A DNA stretch of 64,000 bases, from positions 24,473,549-24,537,548 of the forward strand of contig CM072162.1 of the NCBI GenBank assembly GCA_036850595.1. The letters are read 5' to 3'. Below are positions 35,561 to 48,700 of this stretch, piece after piece. The stretch is from Rhyacichthys aspro (Eukaryota > Chordata > Actinopteri > Gobiiformes > Rhyacichthyidae). A model generated the notes under the pieces. It saw only the letters and a list, made by a program, of their open reading frames with translations, searched no databases and was not told the origin of the DNA. Position 1 is the first letter of the stretch. Every line of letters starts with the position of its first letter. The translations under genes were made by a program, and so were the position numbers.

Positions 35561-35649
35561 TTTGAGTTCATGTTGGACTAAAGGTGTGCACGAGTGTCTC
35601 AGTGTTGCTCAGAGACAGAACTGTGGTTCTCCTTGAGGTTTTCTGGCTT

Positions 35650-36330
35650 CAGTGTTTCCTCTGGTCCTGATGGTCTCGGACCCGGTCTAGTACTGATTGG
35701 TCTGGTCTGGGCCTGGTCTGGGTCTGATGGTCCGGGGCCTGGTCTGGTCCTGATGGTCCCGGGCCTGGTCTGGTCCTGATGGTCCCGGGCCTGGACTGGT
35801 CCTGATGGTCTGGGCCTGGTCTGGTCCTAATGGTCCTGGGCCTGGTCTGGGTCTGGTCCTAATGGTCCCGGGCCTGGTCTGGTCCTGATGGTCCCAAGCC
35901 TGGTCTGGGTCCGGTCCTAATGGTCCCAGGCCTGGTCTGGTCCTGATGGTCCTGGGCCCTGTCTGGTCCTGAAGGTCCCGGGCCTGGTCTGGTCCTGATG
36001 GTCCGGGGCCTGGTCTGGTCCTGATGGTCTCAGGCCTGGTCTGGTCCTGATGGTCCCGGGCCTGGTCTGGGTCCGGTCCTGATGGTCCGGGCCTGGTCTG
36101 GTCCTAATGGTCCCGGGCCTGGTCTGGGTCTGGTCCTAATGGTCCCGGGCCTGGTCTGGTCCTGATGGTCCCAAGCCTGGTCTGGGTCTGGTCCTGATGG
36201 TCCCGGGCCTGGTCTGGTCCTGATGGTCCGGGGCCTGGTCTGGTCCTGATGGTCCCGGGCCTGGTCTGGTCCTGATGGTCCTGGGCCTGGTCTGGTCCTG
36301 AAGGTCCCGGGCCTGGTCTGGGTCTGATGG
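35650..36330. repeat. 26-bp minisatellite between tspan14 and eml4 promoters
   Basis: About 25 units built from ggtcctgatggtcccgggcc and tggtctgggtc modules. It occupies much of the divergent intergenic region. Confidence 0.94.
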
Positions 36331-36412
36331 TCATTACACATGTTATAAACCTGTTATTAATAAGTCTACAGCGTGTATAATTGAGTCCAGACTAAACACT
36401 GAAGCAGCTTGA

Positions 36413-36777
36413 TCTCGCGGATCTCTCCGAAGTCTCGCGTTACTTCCCTGTGTCCGCCTAAACTCTCGCGGTGTCTGCTCGAACTCTCGCGGTGTTTGAG
36501 AGTCTGCAGCGCGGTCAGAGGCGGAGTCGGAAGCTCTGCTGTTTCTCGTTGGTCTTTCTCTGTTTTTGCGTCCAGTCCTCTTTAGTCCGGGACTAGTCCT
36601 ATTCTAGTCTGGGTCCGAACCGGGTCCGGGTCTGGACCAGAGCCGCAGACCTCAGTCCGGATCAGACCGGATCGGGGGGAAACCGAGGCTCGTGTCCGCT
36701 GTCGGCGCGCGGTCACAGGAGGCTCGTGCGCGAGCTCGCGGCTCGGCGGGAAACAACAGGCCTCGGTTACGCGCACG
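36413..36777 (+). promoter_or_regulatory. eml4: eml4 promoter with four TCTCGCG motifs
   Basis: CpG-rich region upstream of the ATG at 36778. TCTCGCG occurs at 36413, 36433, 36464 and 36485. These are half-sites of the TCTCGCGAGA element bound by BANP/ZBTB33-type factors at TATA-less promoters. A CpG-dense 5' UTR follows (gcgcgcggtc, gctcgcggctcggcggg). Confidence 0.55.
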
Positions 36778-39700
36778 ATGGACGGCTCTCTAGGTGAGTC
36801 TCGCACGCGCACACACGCACGCGCTCCGCTGCAGCGGTTTCCACGTGTCACCCTCAGGCCCCGCCCCCGCGCGCGCTCGTCAGTTCTAGACCAGGTTTAG
36901 ACCAGATCTGATCTCAGTCTGCGTTTAGTCCAGGTCTGGGTCTAAACCAAGTCTAAGTCTAGACTGAACCGGGTCCGAGGGCTGAGCGCGTGCGTGAGAG
37001 CAGAACAAAGACACCGGAAGTGGATGGGTCTGGGTTTACTCTGGATTTAGTCCGGTCTCTATTTAAGACTGGACTAGACCTGGGTTTAGTCCAGGTCTTA
37101 CCCCAGAGCAGCGCTGCACCTGGACCAGACCTGGTCTAAACCTGGTCTTGCTCAGACTCAGTGAAATAAACAGTTTTAGATCAAACCAAAAGAGAAACTC
37201 CAGATTCTTAACTTTTGGATCAGACTCAGCTGTTCTTCTCCTGACCCTGACCTCTGACCCCTGACCCATCAAACACTTAATTTATTATATTATACACAAA
37301 TATTATTCCATATTTTATATTATTTAATAAAATACATCTACAAATTTACTCCTGTGTGAACTGAATAGTGTCAGTTCTTTTTTCGATAGGACTATACTGT
37401 GTTATAATTCTATTAAATATGTATCTATAACACACATATAAATATATACAAAACACAAGAAGGATGAGGTTAGTAAACGCTTTATAATAATATAGTAATA
37501 TACGTGTATAATATAGTAATATGTGTGTGAATGAAGTTTGAGAAACAGAGACTAAAGCTGTGGGATTTGAGCATGATTTGTGTTGATGTGGTTTTGTTCT
37601 GATGTGATTCTCTTCAGCTCGTTCTGCTCCACTCCTTCTTTTTATTATTTTATTATTATTTTATCATTATTTATTTATTTATTCTTGTTTTATTCTTGTC
37701 TAATGTTATTTGTTTGTCTTTGAAATCAAAACCAGGACGAGTCTCTAGTTTAATAAACTCTTTTTTTTAATTAAATATGTTTTTTATTTTTCAGACGACG
37801 AGGTGCATGAGGACCACGTGCACGCTCGTCTGTGCGCGCTCGAGCTCAGAGTCCAGACTCAGGAAGACGAGCTGACGGTGATGAAGGCCGCGCTCGCTGA
37901 TGTCATCAGACGCCTCAACCAATCAGAGGAGAGCAAGAGGCCCAGCAAAGGTACGGCTCAGCCAATCGGAGGAGAGACAGACTAAAGGTTCAGCCAATCA
38001 GAGGAGAGACAGACTAAAGATTCAGCCAATCGGAGGAGAGACAGACTAAAGGTTCAGCCAATCAGAGGAGAGACAGACTAAAGATTCAGCCAATCGGAGG
38101 AGAGACAGACTAAAGGTTCAGCCAATCAGAGGAGAGACAGACTAAAGGTTCAGCCAATCAGAGGAGAGACAGACTAAAGATTCAGCCAATCAGAGGAGAG
38201 ACAGACTAAAGGTTCAGCCAATCAGAGGAGAGACAGACTAAAGGTTCAGCCAATCGGAGGAGAGACAGACTAAAGATTCAGCCAATCAGAGGAGAGACAG
38301 ACTAAAGGTTCAGCCAATCGGAGGAGAGACAGACTAAAGGTTCAGCCAATCGGAGGAGAGACAGACTAAAGGTTCAGCCAATCGGAGGAGAGACAGACTA
38401 AAGGTTCAGCCAATCGGAGGAGAGACAGACTAAAGGTTCAGCCAATCAGAGGAGAGACAGACTAAAGGTTCAGCCAATCAGAGCCGTGTGTCTGCAGCTG
38501 TTTTGTTTGGTTCAGTGTAGAGATCACCCGATATGGGTTTTTCAGGACCGATACCAATTATTAGTAGTTAAGGAGGCCAATAACCGATATTTGGAGCCAA
38601 TATTCATTTGCAGTAAAAGTGTAAAAATTGGTGTAAAAATGTTGACACTTAGAGAAAGTGTTAAAGGTGGGGCCACATGCTGACATATGCTCAACTCATC
38701 ATGCTTTTTATTACAGCATTTGGGAAGCTTAAAGTTGATTTGATTATTAATTTTTATATTTTACCTTGTGATAGCAGGGACCCTGTCATTCAAACCTATG
38801 TTGCTACATTATTAATGATTAATATCACAAAAGCTATATAAAAAGTCTAATAGTTGCTATGAGTGCAATAAAACTCCTGACAGAACACTAACAGCCTTTA
38901 GGGCTTTAATGAGCTCACACAGTATTTAAAATGTTCCACCATCTTATTCAGATAAATCACGTCTGAATTTTACTCTCTCTCACACACACTTTTCACTACT
39001 ATCACTATTTATATATTAATATTATCAGCAGCCTTGTTGCAAGGGATTAAACCAACTGTTAAACACTAAATAGCTTCATCTTCACTTTCATTTTCAGTTC
39101 ATAGGACCAGAAAGCTCACAGCAACGTTAGTAGTCGTGAGTTGTACAGTTTTTCATGTGATGTTCACGCAAACACACACTATTCTCCACAAACATTCTCT
39201 CCATTGCTAATACATAGTCTTCTGAGCGTTTAGAGCCAGACCAGAACTAATGTTATGGTAAAAGCTAATCAGCCTCCACCTTAGCGTGCTTCCCTCCAAT
39301 AAACAAGTGAATTGAGTTTTTTACACGCTCTCTCTCAATCACACACATGCTTTTACTATCACGGACTGATTCCAAATCGATATTATGAGCAGCCTTCTTT
39401 CAAGTAATTCACAGACATGTCGGGAGGTACTAGGAGCTAGCAGAGCTGCCGCTAATGTTTACTCCACTATTACGTTATTCTGCTGCTCACTGTAACGTTA
39501 GTAGTAGCTGTGAGATGTAGAGCACTGGGATGTTTATTACAATTTCAGGAGAGTATTGGTCGACCTCTAGTTCAGTGTCACATGTTCCAATAACTGTAGT
39601 TGCAAAAATAGAGCAATAATCACTGTTAATCACAGAGAAGGAGTTTGAACAGGTTTTTATCTCCGGTCAGTAAAGGTAATTCAGAGTTCTGACTAGGGCT

Positions 39701-42700
39701 GAAACGATTCCTCTGGTAACTGGATTACAAAAAATTATTGAGGCAAATTTCTCGAAGCTCTTTTAATTCATTTTAACACTCATGTTATGTTCTTCGGCAG
39801 TGATTATTCTTAGTGTGACCCCAGCAGAGGGAGCCGCGAGATAGCGTAGCGATTAGCGTCAGCGTAAACTAGCATTTTGATTTGGAGGGTTAGTGCATGC
39901 TGCAAAATAAATGAAGGGAACAATGGTGATGAGCAAAGAGAAGAAAACGAACAGTAGAAAACAACAGAAAATGTCCAAGGTTTGGGATCATTTCACACTG
40001 GAAAGCATTGCAAGATGGAGCAACGTCATCCATCTGCAGCATCTCAACATAAAACATCCACTCTGAGCCCACTGGAGCGTCACCTGACACAAGGTATCTT
40101 CAATCATTCGAGTCGTTAAATAATGTATGTTAATTATGTAAGGGATAAACCACCACGGCCAGTACAATTCTATGAAAATATACCACACTGCGGGGGGTGA
40201 TTACACCACCGGATTATTTAACAGTTTATACCACTGCCACGTACCAAAGGAATTTATTTACTGAAAGTTGTGAATGGCTTTTACGATGAAACATATTAGA
40301 TACTTTCTTTAAACTGTGGCTTGGAAGAATGCTCAGTTGAGGCCTTCGTTTGAAAGTGAACATTGAATAGAATACAGTGGTCCCTCACTATAACACGGTT
40401 CACCTTTCGCGGCCTCGCTGTTTCACAGATTTTTTTTAGTGCAATTTTGCGCATTGTGTTCTGCGTCCTGATTGGCTAAGGGAGAACTCGCGCATTGTGT
40501 TCTGCGTCCTGATTGGCTAAGGGAGAACTCGCGCATTGTGTTCTGCGTCCTGATTGGCTAAGGGAGAACTCGCGCATTGTGTTCTGCGTCCTAATTGGCT
40601 AAGGGAGAACTCGCGCATTGTGTTCTGCGTCCTGATTGGCTAAGGGACTGTAGACCATTGTGTTCTGCGGTTTGAACTTTGAGAGTGTTTAAACAAGAGA
40701 GAAATGTGAGAAAATGTTAATGCCTGTCTGAGAAAAGTGTATAAAGTGTGTGGTGAGGGTTTTACAGCCTTAAAACATATAGAATAATTGTACAAAATAA
40801 AGATGACTACTTCGCGGATTTCGCCTACTGAGGGTTATTTTTAGAACGTAACCCCCGCGATAAACGAGGGACCACTGTACATTGTAATCATGTCCCTGAT
40901 GTCCTCCAATACAGCAGGTGTCATTTTAGCTTGATCACATTGACTAGGGTTCATAAATGAATGTACTGTTTGATAATATTCTGCCTTAGTAATAAATGTC
41001 AATCAATATTTTTTTCACCTCTTTTTCAGTAAATTTGGTATGGACAGATATATGTGGAGAGCTACATCATGTTCCACTGAGCAAGCAGCTGAGTTTTCAT
41101 ACAGCATTTTAAACATGATTGTCACAGACATGCGCCCACTGTCCAAAGAGGAGGGCGATGGTGTTAAAATGATGATTTCCGCTTTCAATCCCTAGTACGA
41201 ACTTCAAGACAAGAAAAGTATGAAGACATCAGTAGAAAGCCCTGCAGGAGACTGACAGCATTGCTCCAACAGAGGCTTATCTGGGGGTGACATATAACTA
41301 TCTTGGGGAGGACTGGGAAATGTTGTCGTACTGCCCCTTGAAAGAGTCACACACAGCGGTTCAGGATGTAACGGTTAAATTTGACATTCCACCAGAGAAA
41401 ATCAAGGCTGTTGTTCATGACAATGGTCCTAATGTTGTGGCAGCAGCAAAGATTTCACAAGAAAGGCATGGATGGGCATTATTGGTTGTACAAAGCTCTC
41501 GGTGGCCGGTGACTGCTACACTCTCTGACGCAGCAGTGACTCAGAGGGAAACACTACCTTGAGCTCGAGCCTGAGAATGGAAACTGACTGAGGAGCTGAA
41601 CAAGATGGCAAGTACTCACAGAGTTTACACCTGAATCTCCAAACATCACGCTGCTGCTGCTTCGAAAACGGAAGTTCTTGCCTTGTGGCCAAGTAGTAAA
41701 GGTCCAAAGCGCAGTACAAACCATGGCATTGACACAACATGACACAAAACGCAAGTGAGGCAGCCCACTGCAAGTGAAAATCCAGCACTGCACTGGGATC
41801 AGATGCCAGCACCAGTGATGAAGACGAAGAGGAGCCGCAGTTAAACCAACCTGTGGAGAGGGTTTTTTGGCTCTTTAACAATTTTCACAATAATGCATTA
41901 CACAAAAATTGAAATACAGAAACAGAAAATGATTGTTTTGACTGTTTTGTCAAACCAAAAGAAAACACATTATAAATTATTTAATTGTCACAACTTTCCA
42001 TCAATCTTCATGTATTTTGGAGAACATCCCCTGTCCAAGAGAGTCCACTGTGATGGTGGGAAATGAATGCAGCACAATATCCAACACTGGCAAAGCTGAC
42101 CAAGACCTTGCTGTGAATTCCAGCCACATCCGCAGCATCAGTTGCATCTATCCATGCGTTTTTACCAAAATGCAAGAAGAAGACGACAGTAAAGGCTTAT
42201 GTTATGCCTGAGCTTAAGTTAAGTTGCACGAGTTAAAGGCAGTGTTTTTGTATTATTATTATTATTATTATTATTATTGCTATTTATTTTAATGTATGCC
42301 GTAGTTTTGATACTTAAAAAAGTAATGTATTTTTGTTTTTTCTTTTAAAAAAAATGCTTTCTGTAGAACCCATAATACATGGCACTTAAATGCACTTGTC
42401 AACTTTATTGTCATTTTTCAAAGTACAAGTACAGTCAGAGAATAATGGGTAATAAATAAATGTTTATTTTTTATAGAAAATATTGTTGTATGCATTACAT
42501 ACTATGCATTTAAAAAAACTAATTAGTTGTTCATTTTAAGAGACCTGTCTTATTTTCTCTTGTGTATTTATTATTGCTCTTTAATTAAGCAAAATGACGT
42601 TTTATCAGATTACTTGGTTAAACTAATGGAATTTTCGATAGCATACTCAATTACTAATATATACGATAGCTACAGCCCTAGTTCTGACTGATCCAAAAGT

Positions 42701-45700
42701 TAAGAATCTGGAGTTTCTCTTTTGGTTTGATCTAAAACTGTTTATTTCACTGAGTCTGAGCAAGACCAGGTTTAGACCAGGTCTGGTCCAGGTGCAGCAC
42801 TGCTCTGGGGTAAGACCTGGACTAAACTCAGGTCTATCCAGAGTAAACCCTAGTTCTGACCTGGTTCTACTGTGTTCTGATTTGGTTCTACTGTGTTCTG
42901 ACCCGGTTCTACTGTGTTCTGACCCGGTTCTACTGTGTTCTGACCCGGTTCTACTGTGTTCTGTTCCAGGAGGCGGGTCGATGCGTGAGGCCTACTCCAT
43001 GTCGTGTCTCCCGAACGGGGGGACGTCAGGTGGGACTCCGGGCCGAAGGAGGGAGCGGGACTCAGGCTCTGTCAGCCGCAAGGAGACCGTGTCTTCTGCA
43101 GCCAAAAGGTAACGGACCAGACCAGACCAGACCAGACCAGACAGGACCACGCCAGACCGGACCAGACAGGACCACACCAGACCGGACCACACCAGACCGG
43201 GCTAGACCAGACCAGACAGGACCACGCCAGACCGGACCAGACAGGACCAGACCAGACCGGACCACACCAGACCGGGCTAGATCAGACCAGACAGGACCAG
43301 ACCGGACCACGCCAGACCGGACCACGCCAGACCGGGCCAGACCAGACAGGACCAGACCAGACCGGACCACGCCAGACCAGACCAGACAGGACCACACCAG
43401 ACCGGGCTAGACCAGGCCAGACAGGACCAGACCAGACAGGACCACACCAGACCGGGCCAGACCAGACCGGCCCACACCAGACCAGGCCGGACGGGACCAG
43501 ACCAGACCGGACCACACCAGACCAGACCAGGCCGGACGGGACCAGACCGGACCACACCGGACTAGACCGGGCCAGACCAACACAGCGGCCTGTAAACTGT
43601 GGAATCAAACTGCTGAAGGTTCTGAGGAAGTTCGGAGAGAAACTGAATATCTGGAGGTTGGGGTTCTGACGTGTTACTCCAGTGGGTGTTATTTTGACTC
43701 CAGTTGGTGTTACTTTGACTCCAGTGGGTGTTATTTTTACTCCAGTCGTTGTTATTTTGACTCCAGTAAGTGTTACTTTAACCCCAGTGAGTGTTATTTT
43801 GACCCCAGTGAGTGTTGTTTTGACTCTAGTTGGTGTTGTTTTGACTCCAGTTGGTGTTATTTTGACTCTGTGACAGTGGAGCAGAGAAGAAGAAGGACTC
43901 TTCGAACAAAGCTCAGTCCAGACCAGATCTAGGTGAGATCCAGGAGGAGAACCAAGACCAGGCCGAGACCCCTCAGTCCCCACAGAGGTCCCTGTCCACA
44001 GAGTCCGGGTCCAGGTCCACAGAGCCCAGAGCTGAGTCCGGACCTAAAACCCATCAGAGTCCCAGCATTGGCTCAGTCAAAAGGTTCACGTTCTTCATAG
44101 ATGTACTCTCCAGACCGGGTCTAGTCCGGTTCTTCTGCAGCCTGGCCATGCTCTAACCTGGACCTGTTTACACTAAAGTCTCGCTAAAACCTTGTTCTAA
44201 CCCAGATCTAACCCCCGTCTAGACCTGGTTCTGACCCAGTTTTCCTCTGCTCTAACTCTCTGCTGTCAGTCCTCTTCCTGATCCAGACTCAGATCTGGAT
44301 CCAGATCCAGACCTGGTCTTGTTTGTTCTAACCATATTTTCTTCAGTTTAACCTGCTCCTGCTGCTCACCTGGTTTTAAAAGGTTCTAACTCGTTCTGAA
44401 TGTGCTGCTCTGACTGACCTCTGACCTCTGCTCTGATTGGCTGCTGCTGTAGACCCTGTTTAGTCTGATTCGGTTGAGTGTTTCTCTTTTAATGTTTTTT
44501 TTTTGTGAGTTTGCTCCAAGGCCAGGTTCTAGTTCTCCTCATACATTCATGTGCTTCCAACTCACGAAGACCGACTTTAACCAAACACACTTTGTTAAAC
44601 ACAGAATTGGTTTTATTTTTCTAATAATTGAGTAAGTGAAGGCCAAGTCAGGTTTATGTTTCAGTTAACGCTCAGATCTTTGTCTAGTTCTCTGAGAAGA
44701 TTTTCACTCTAATTACACAGAACCACGTTTTAAACAAAGAGTTGGATTAATTAAACACAGATAAATATGATTAGGTTAAGCAACAAATTTTACCCGAAGT
44801 TAAAAGGAGCACATAAACGCAGCATAAGTCCCAGCCCTGACATGTCTCTGAAGGAGGCTGCACTAACCCTTTTACCCTCTGTGTCTTCTATTTGTCTGAT
44901 ATCTCTGTTTGTCCCTGTTACGCTCAGAGGAGGCAGTGCGAAGCGGTCTCTGGACAGATCTCAGAGCAGTTCGTGGGAAGCAGCTGAAGAAAACAGAAAC
45001 AGGCTTCACAAAGCAGCCTCCACCTCCAAACTGCTGTCACGGGTCGCCAAGCAGGCCGACAGGTGAGTTTATACAGGTGTAACAGGTGACAGGTGAGTTT
45101 ATACAGGTGTAACAGGTGAGTTTATACAGGTGTAACAGGTTAGTTTATACAGGTGTAACAGGTGAGTTTATACAGGTGTAACAGGTGAGTTTATACAGGT
45201 GTAACAGGTTAGTTTATACAGGTGTAACAGGTGAGTTTATACAGGTGTAACAGGTGAGTTTATACAGGTGTAACAGGTTAGTTTATACAGGTGTAACAGG
45301 TGAGTTTATACAGGTGTAACAGGTGAGTTTATACAGGTGTAACAGGTTAGTTTATACAGGTGTAACAGGTGAGTTTATACAGGTGTAACAGGTGAGTTTA
45401 TACAGGTGTAACAGGTTAGTTTATACAGGTGTAACAGGTTAGTTTATACAGGTGTAACAGGTGAGTTTATACAGGTGTAACAGGTTAGTTTATACAGGTG
45501 TAACAGGTTAGTTTATACAGGTGTAACAGGTGAGTTTATACAGGTGTAACAGGTTAGTTTATACAGGTGTAACAGGTGAGTTTATACAGGTGTAACAGGT
45601 TAGTTTATACAGGTGTAACAGGTGAGTTTATACAGGTGTAACAGGTGAGTTTATACAGGTGTAACAGGTGAGTTTATACAGGTGTAACAGGTTAGTTTAT

Positions 45701-48700
45701 ACAGGTGTAGCATGTGACAGGTTAGTTTATACAGGTAAAACAGGAGAGTACAGGTGTAACAGGTGAGTTTATACAGGTGTAACAGGTTAGTTTATACAGG
45801 TGTAGCATGTGACAGGTTAGTTTATACCCGTGTAAAAAGTGGGTTTTTACCCCAGGTGTAACAGGTGAGTTTATACAGGTGTAACAGGTGAGTTTATACA
45901 GGTGTAACAGGTTAGTTTATACAGGTGTAACAGGTGAGTTTATACAGGTGTAACAGGTTAGTTTATACAGGTGTAACAGGTTAGCTTATACAGGTGTAAC
46001 AGGTGAGTTTATACAGGTGTAACAGGTGAGTTTATACAGGTGTAACAGGTGAGTTTATACAGGTGTAACAGGTGAGTTTATACAGGTGTAACAGGTGAGT
46101 TTATACAGGTGTAACAGGTGAGTTTATACAGGTGTAACAGGTTAGTTTATACAGGTGTAACAGGTTAGCTTACATGTGACAGGTTAGTTTATACAGGTGT
46201 AACAGGTGAGTTTATACAGGTGTAACAGGTGAGTTTATACAGGTGTAACAGGTGAGTTTATACAGGTGTAACAGGTGAGTTTATACAGGTGTAACAGGTG
46301 AGTTTATACAGGTGTAACAGGTGAGTTTATACAAACTGGGAGTTAAAAATGACGTATTTTCATATACACTTCTTTTGTTCTGTTCTAGACACAAAGACCC
46401 GGTTCTGAGTCCAGGTAAGTCCCAGTTGGACCTGGTTGGACCTGGTTCCTCCTCGGTCTCTGTTCTTCATGTTTTTATTTCAGAGGCGTTGACAGGAGCC
46501 AGAGACGCTCTCATTTATCACTTTTATCTCTGTTTTAGAGCGGTTTCGGTGATAGTTCTGGTGAGTAGAACCGGTTAGAACCAGTAGAGTCCTGTTATAG
46601 TCCTGTTAGAACCAGTAGATTCCTGTTAGAACCATCAGAGTCCTGTTATAGTCCTGTTAGAACCAGTAGATTCCTGTTAGAACCATCAGAGTCCTGTTAT
46701 AGTCCTGTTAGAACCAATATAGACCTGTTTTAGTCCTGTTAGAACCAGTAGATTCCTGTTAGAACCATCAGAGTCCTGTTATAGTCCTGTTATCCCCAAT
46801 TTCCACAGCAGATACGATTCCATTTGATTTAATGAGAACATGTCCAACAGTGCGCAGCGCAGAGATACGCAGCAGTTCTATTTTTCTCCGACGGCAGCAT
46901 GCATCCGGATTTCTGGAACATCCTGAAGTAATACAAAAATACATGAACTAAGTTTCTTAATTTGAATATGTATACGTTTATATACATAATTAAGCATTAA
47001 ATGCAATGTGGCAAATGCAATGAGGAAAAACCCCGTGAACTGAAGTTGATGTGAAGTAAAAGTAAAAACTGAACTTAAATTCTGGTCTTTCTTCTTCTGA
47101 ATAAACAGATATACAGTCCTGTTAGACCCAGTAGAGTCCTGTTAGAACCAGTAGCGTCCTGTTAGACCCAGTAGAGTCCTGTTAGAACCAGTAGCGTCCT
47201 GTTAGACCCAGTAGCGTCCTGTTAGACCCAGTAGCGTCCTGTTAGAACCAGTAGCGTCCTGTTAGAACCAGTACTCCTGTTAGACGTAGTCCTGTTAGAC
47301 CAGTAGCGTCCTGTTAGAACCAGTAGCGTCCTGTTAGAACCAGTAGCGTCCTGTTAAAACCGGTACAGTCCTGTTAGAACCAGTAGCGTCCTGTTAGAAC
47401 CAGTACAGTCCTGTTACACTGGACCACACCAGACCAGATTAGTTAGGTTGTGTTCATTGTTTAGTTCGCGCCAAAACTGAAAGCAATAAATTAAGTTCAA
47501 TCCATCTGCAAAAAGCGAGCATTCACAGCCGCCATTTTAAACTGTGGACTAAACAAAGATGTCTTTTTCAAGAAACACACTGATGGTGCTGTTAGCCCAA
47601 ATGCTAATAAGCGTCTCTGGCTCCTCATTTATCCTCGTTCATTGTCATCATCATCATGTGTCTGACTCATTGACTGTGTCTCTTTCTCGTTCAGCAAAAA
47701 TGTCCACCAGAGAAAAGACCAGCCAGGCAGGTGAGTCCAAAACCAGACCAAAACCTCCTAAAACCCCTTAAACCCCTTGAACCTGGCCTAGGCCCAGACT
47801 AACTCAGGTCTAACCCAGGTGTAACCCAGGTCTAACCCAAGTCCAACCCAGGTCTAACCCTGGTCTGACCCTGGTCTAACGCTGGTCTAACCCTGGTCTA
47901 ATCCTGGTCTAACCCAGGTCTAACGCTTGTCTAATCCAGGTCTAACCCTGGTCTAACCCTGGTCTAATCCAGGTCTAAACCAGGTCTAACCCTGGTCTAA
48001 CCCAGGTCAACCCAGGTCTAACCCTGGTCTGACCCTGGTCTAACGCTGGTCTAACTCTGGTCTAATCCTGGTCTAATCCTGGTCTAACCCAGGTCTAACG
48101 CTTGTCTAATCCAGGTCTAACCCTGGTCTAACGCTGGTCTAACGCTGGTCTAACCCTGGTCTAACCCTGGTCTAACTCTGGTCTAACCCAGGTCTAACCC
48201 AGGTCTAACCCTGGTCTGACCCTGGTCTAACCCAGGTCTAACCCTGGTCTAACCCTGGTCTAACTCTGGTCTAACCCTGGTCTAACCCTGGTCTAACTCT
48301 GGTCTAACCCAGGTCTAACCCAGGTCTGACCCTGGTTTAACCCTGGTCTAACCCTGGTCTAACTCTGGTCTAACCCAGGTCTAACCAGGTCTAACCCTGG
48401 TCGAACCTGGTCTAACCCTGGTCTAACCCTGGTCTAACCCTGGTCTAACTCTGGTCTAACCCTGGTCTAACCCTGGTCTAACTCTGGTCTAACCCAGGTC
48501 TAACCCAGGTCTAACCCAGGTCTAACCTTGGTCTAACCCAGGTCTAACCCAGGTCTAACCTTGGTCTAACCCTGGTCTAACTCTGGTCTAACCCTGGTCT
48601 AACCCTGGACTAACCCAGGTCTAACCCAGGTCTAACCCTGGTCTAACCTGGTCTAACCCAGGTCTAACCCTGGTCTAACCCTGGTCTAACCCTGGTCTCG

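Larger units (their letters stand above)
39694..42680 (+). mobile_element. hAT (BED/ZBED-type) transposon, decayed
   Basis: 2987 bp with termini TAGGGCTGAAACGATTC and TAGGGCTGTAGCTATCG (complement) and perfect 8-bp duplication GTTCTGAC (39686-39693, 42681-42688). Coding relics are in order: MSKVWDHFTL near 39970 (BED zinc finger start), IVTDMRPLSKEEGDG near 41120 and VVHDNGPNVVAAAK near 41410 (RNase-H-like core). Stops and shifts show it is dead. A Tigger-like MITE sits inside. Confidence 0.9.

Noticed and set aside
43877..43932. Shorter version of eml4 exon 4 using gtgaga at 43933
   Set aside because: Leaves the wrong phase for exon 5; the longer exon to 44083 keeps phase and a Ser/Pro/Gln-rich linker like that of EML4.
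42985..43983. Frames of 141-233 codons on both strands (DQTGPDRTTP, SGLVWSG)
   Set aside because: accagaccgg repeat in eml4 intron 3; no codon bias or homology.
46484..46560. Extra eml4 exon (EALTGARDALIY) between exons 6 and 7
   Set aside because: It has AG and GT edges, but its 77 nt break the phase needed by exon 7 and I recall no counterpart in other EML proteins.
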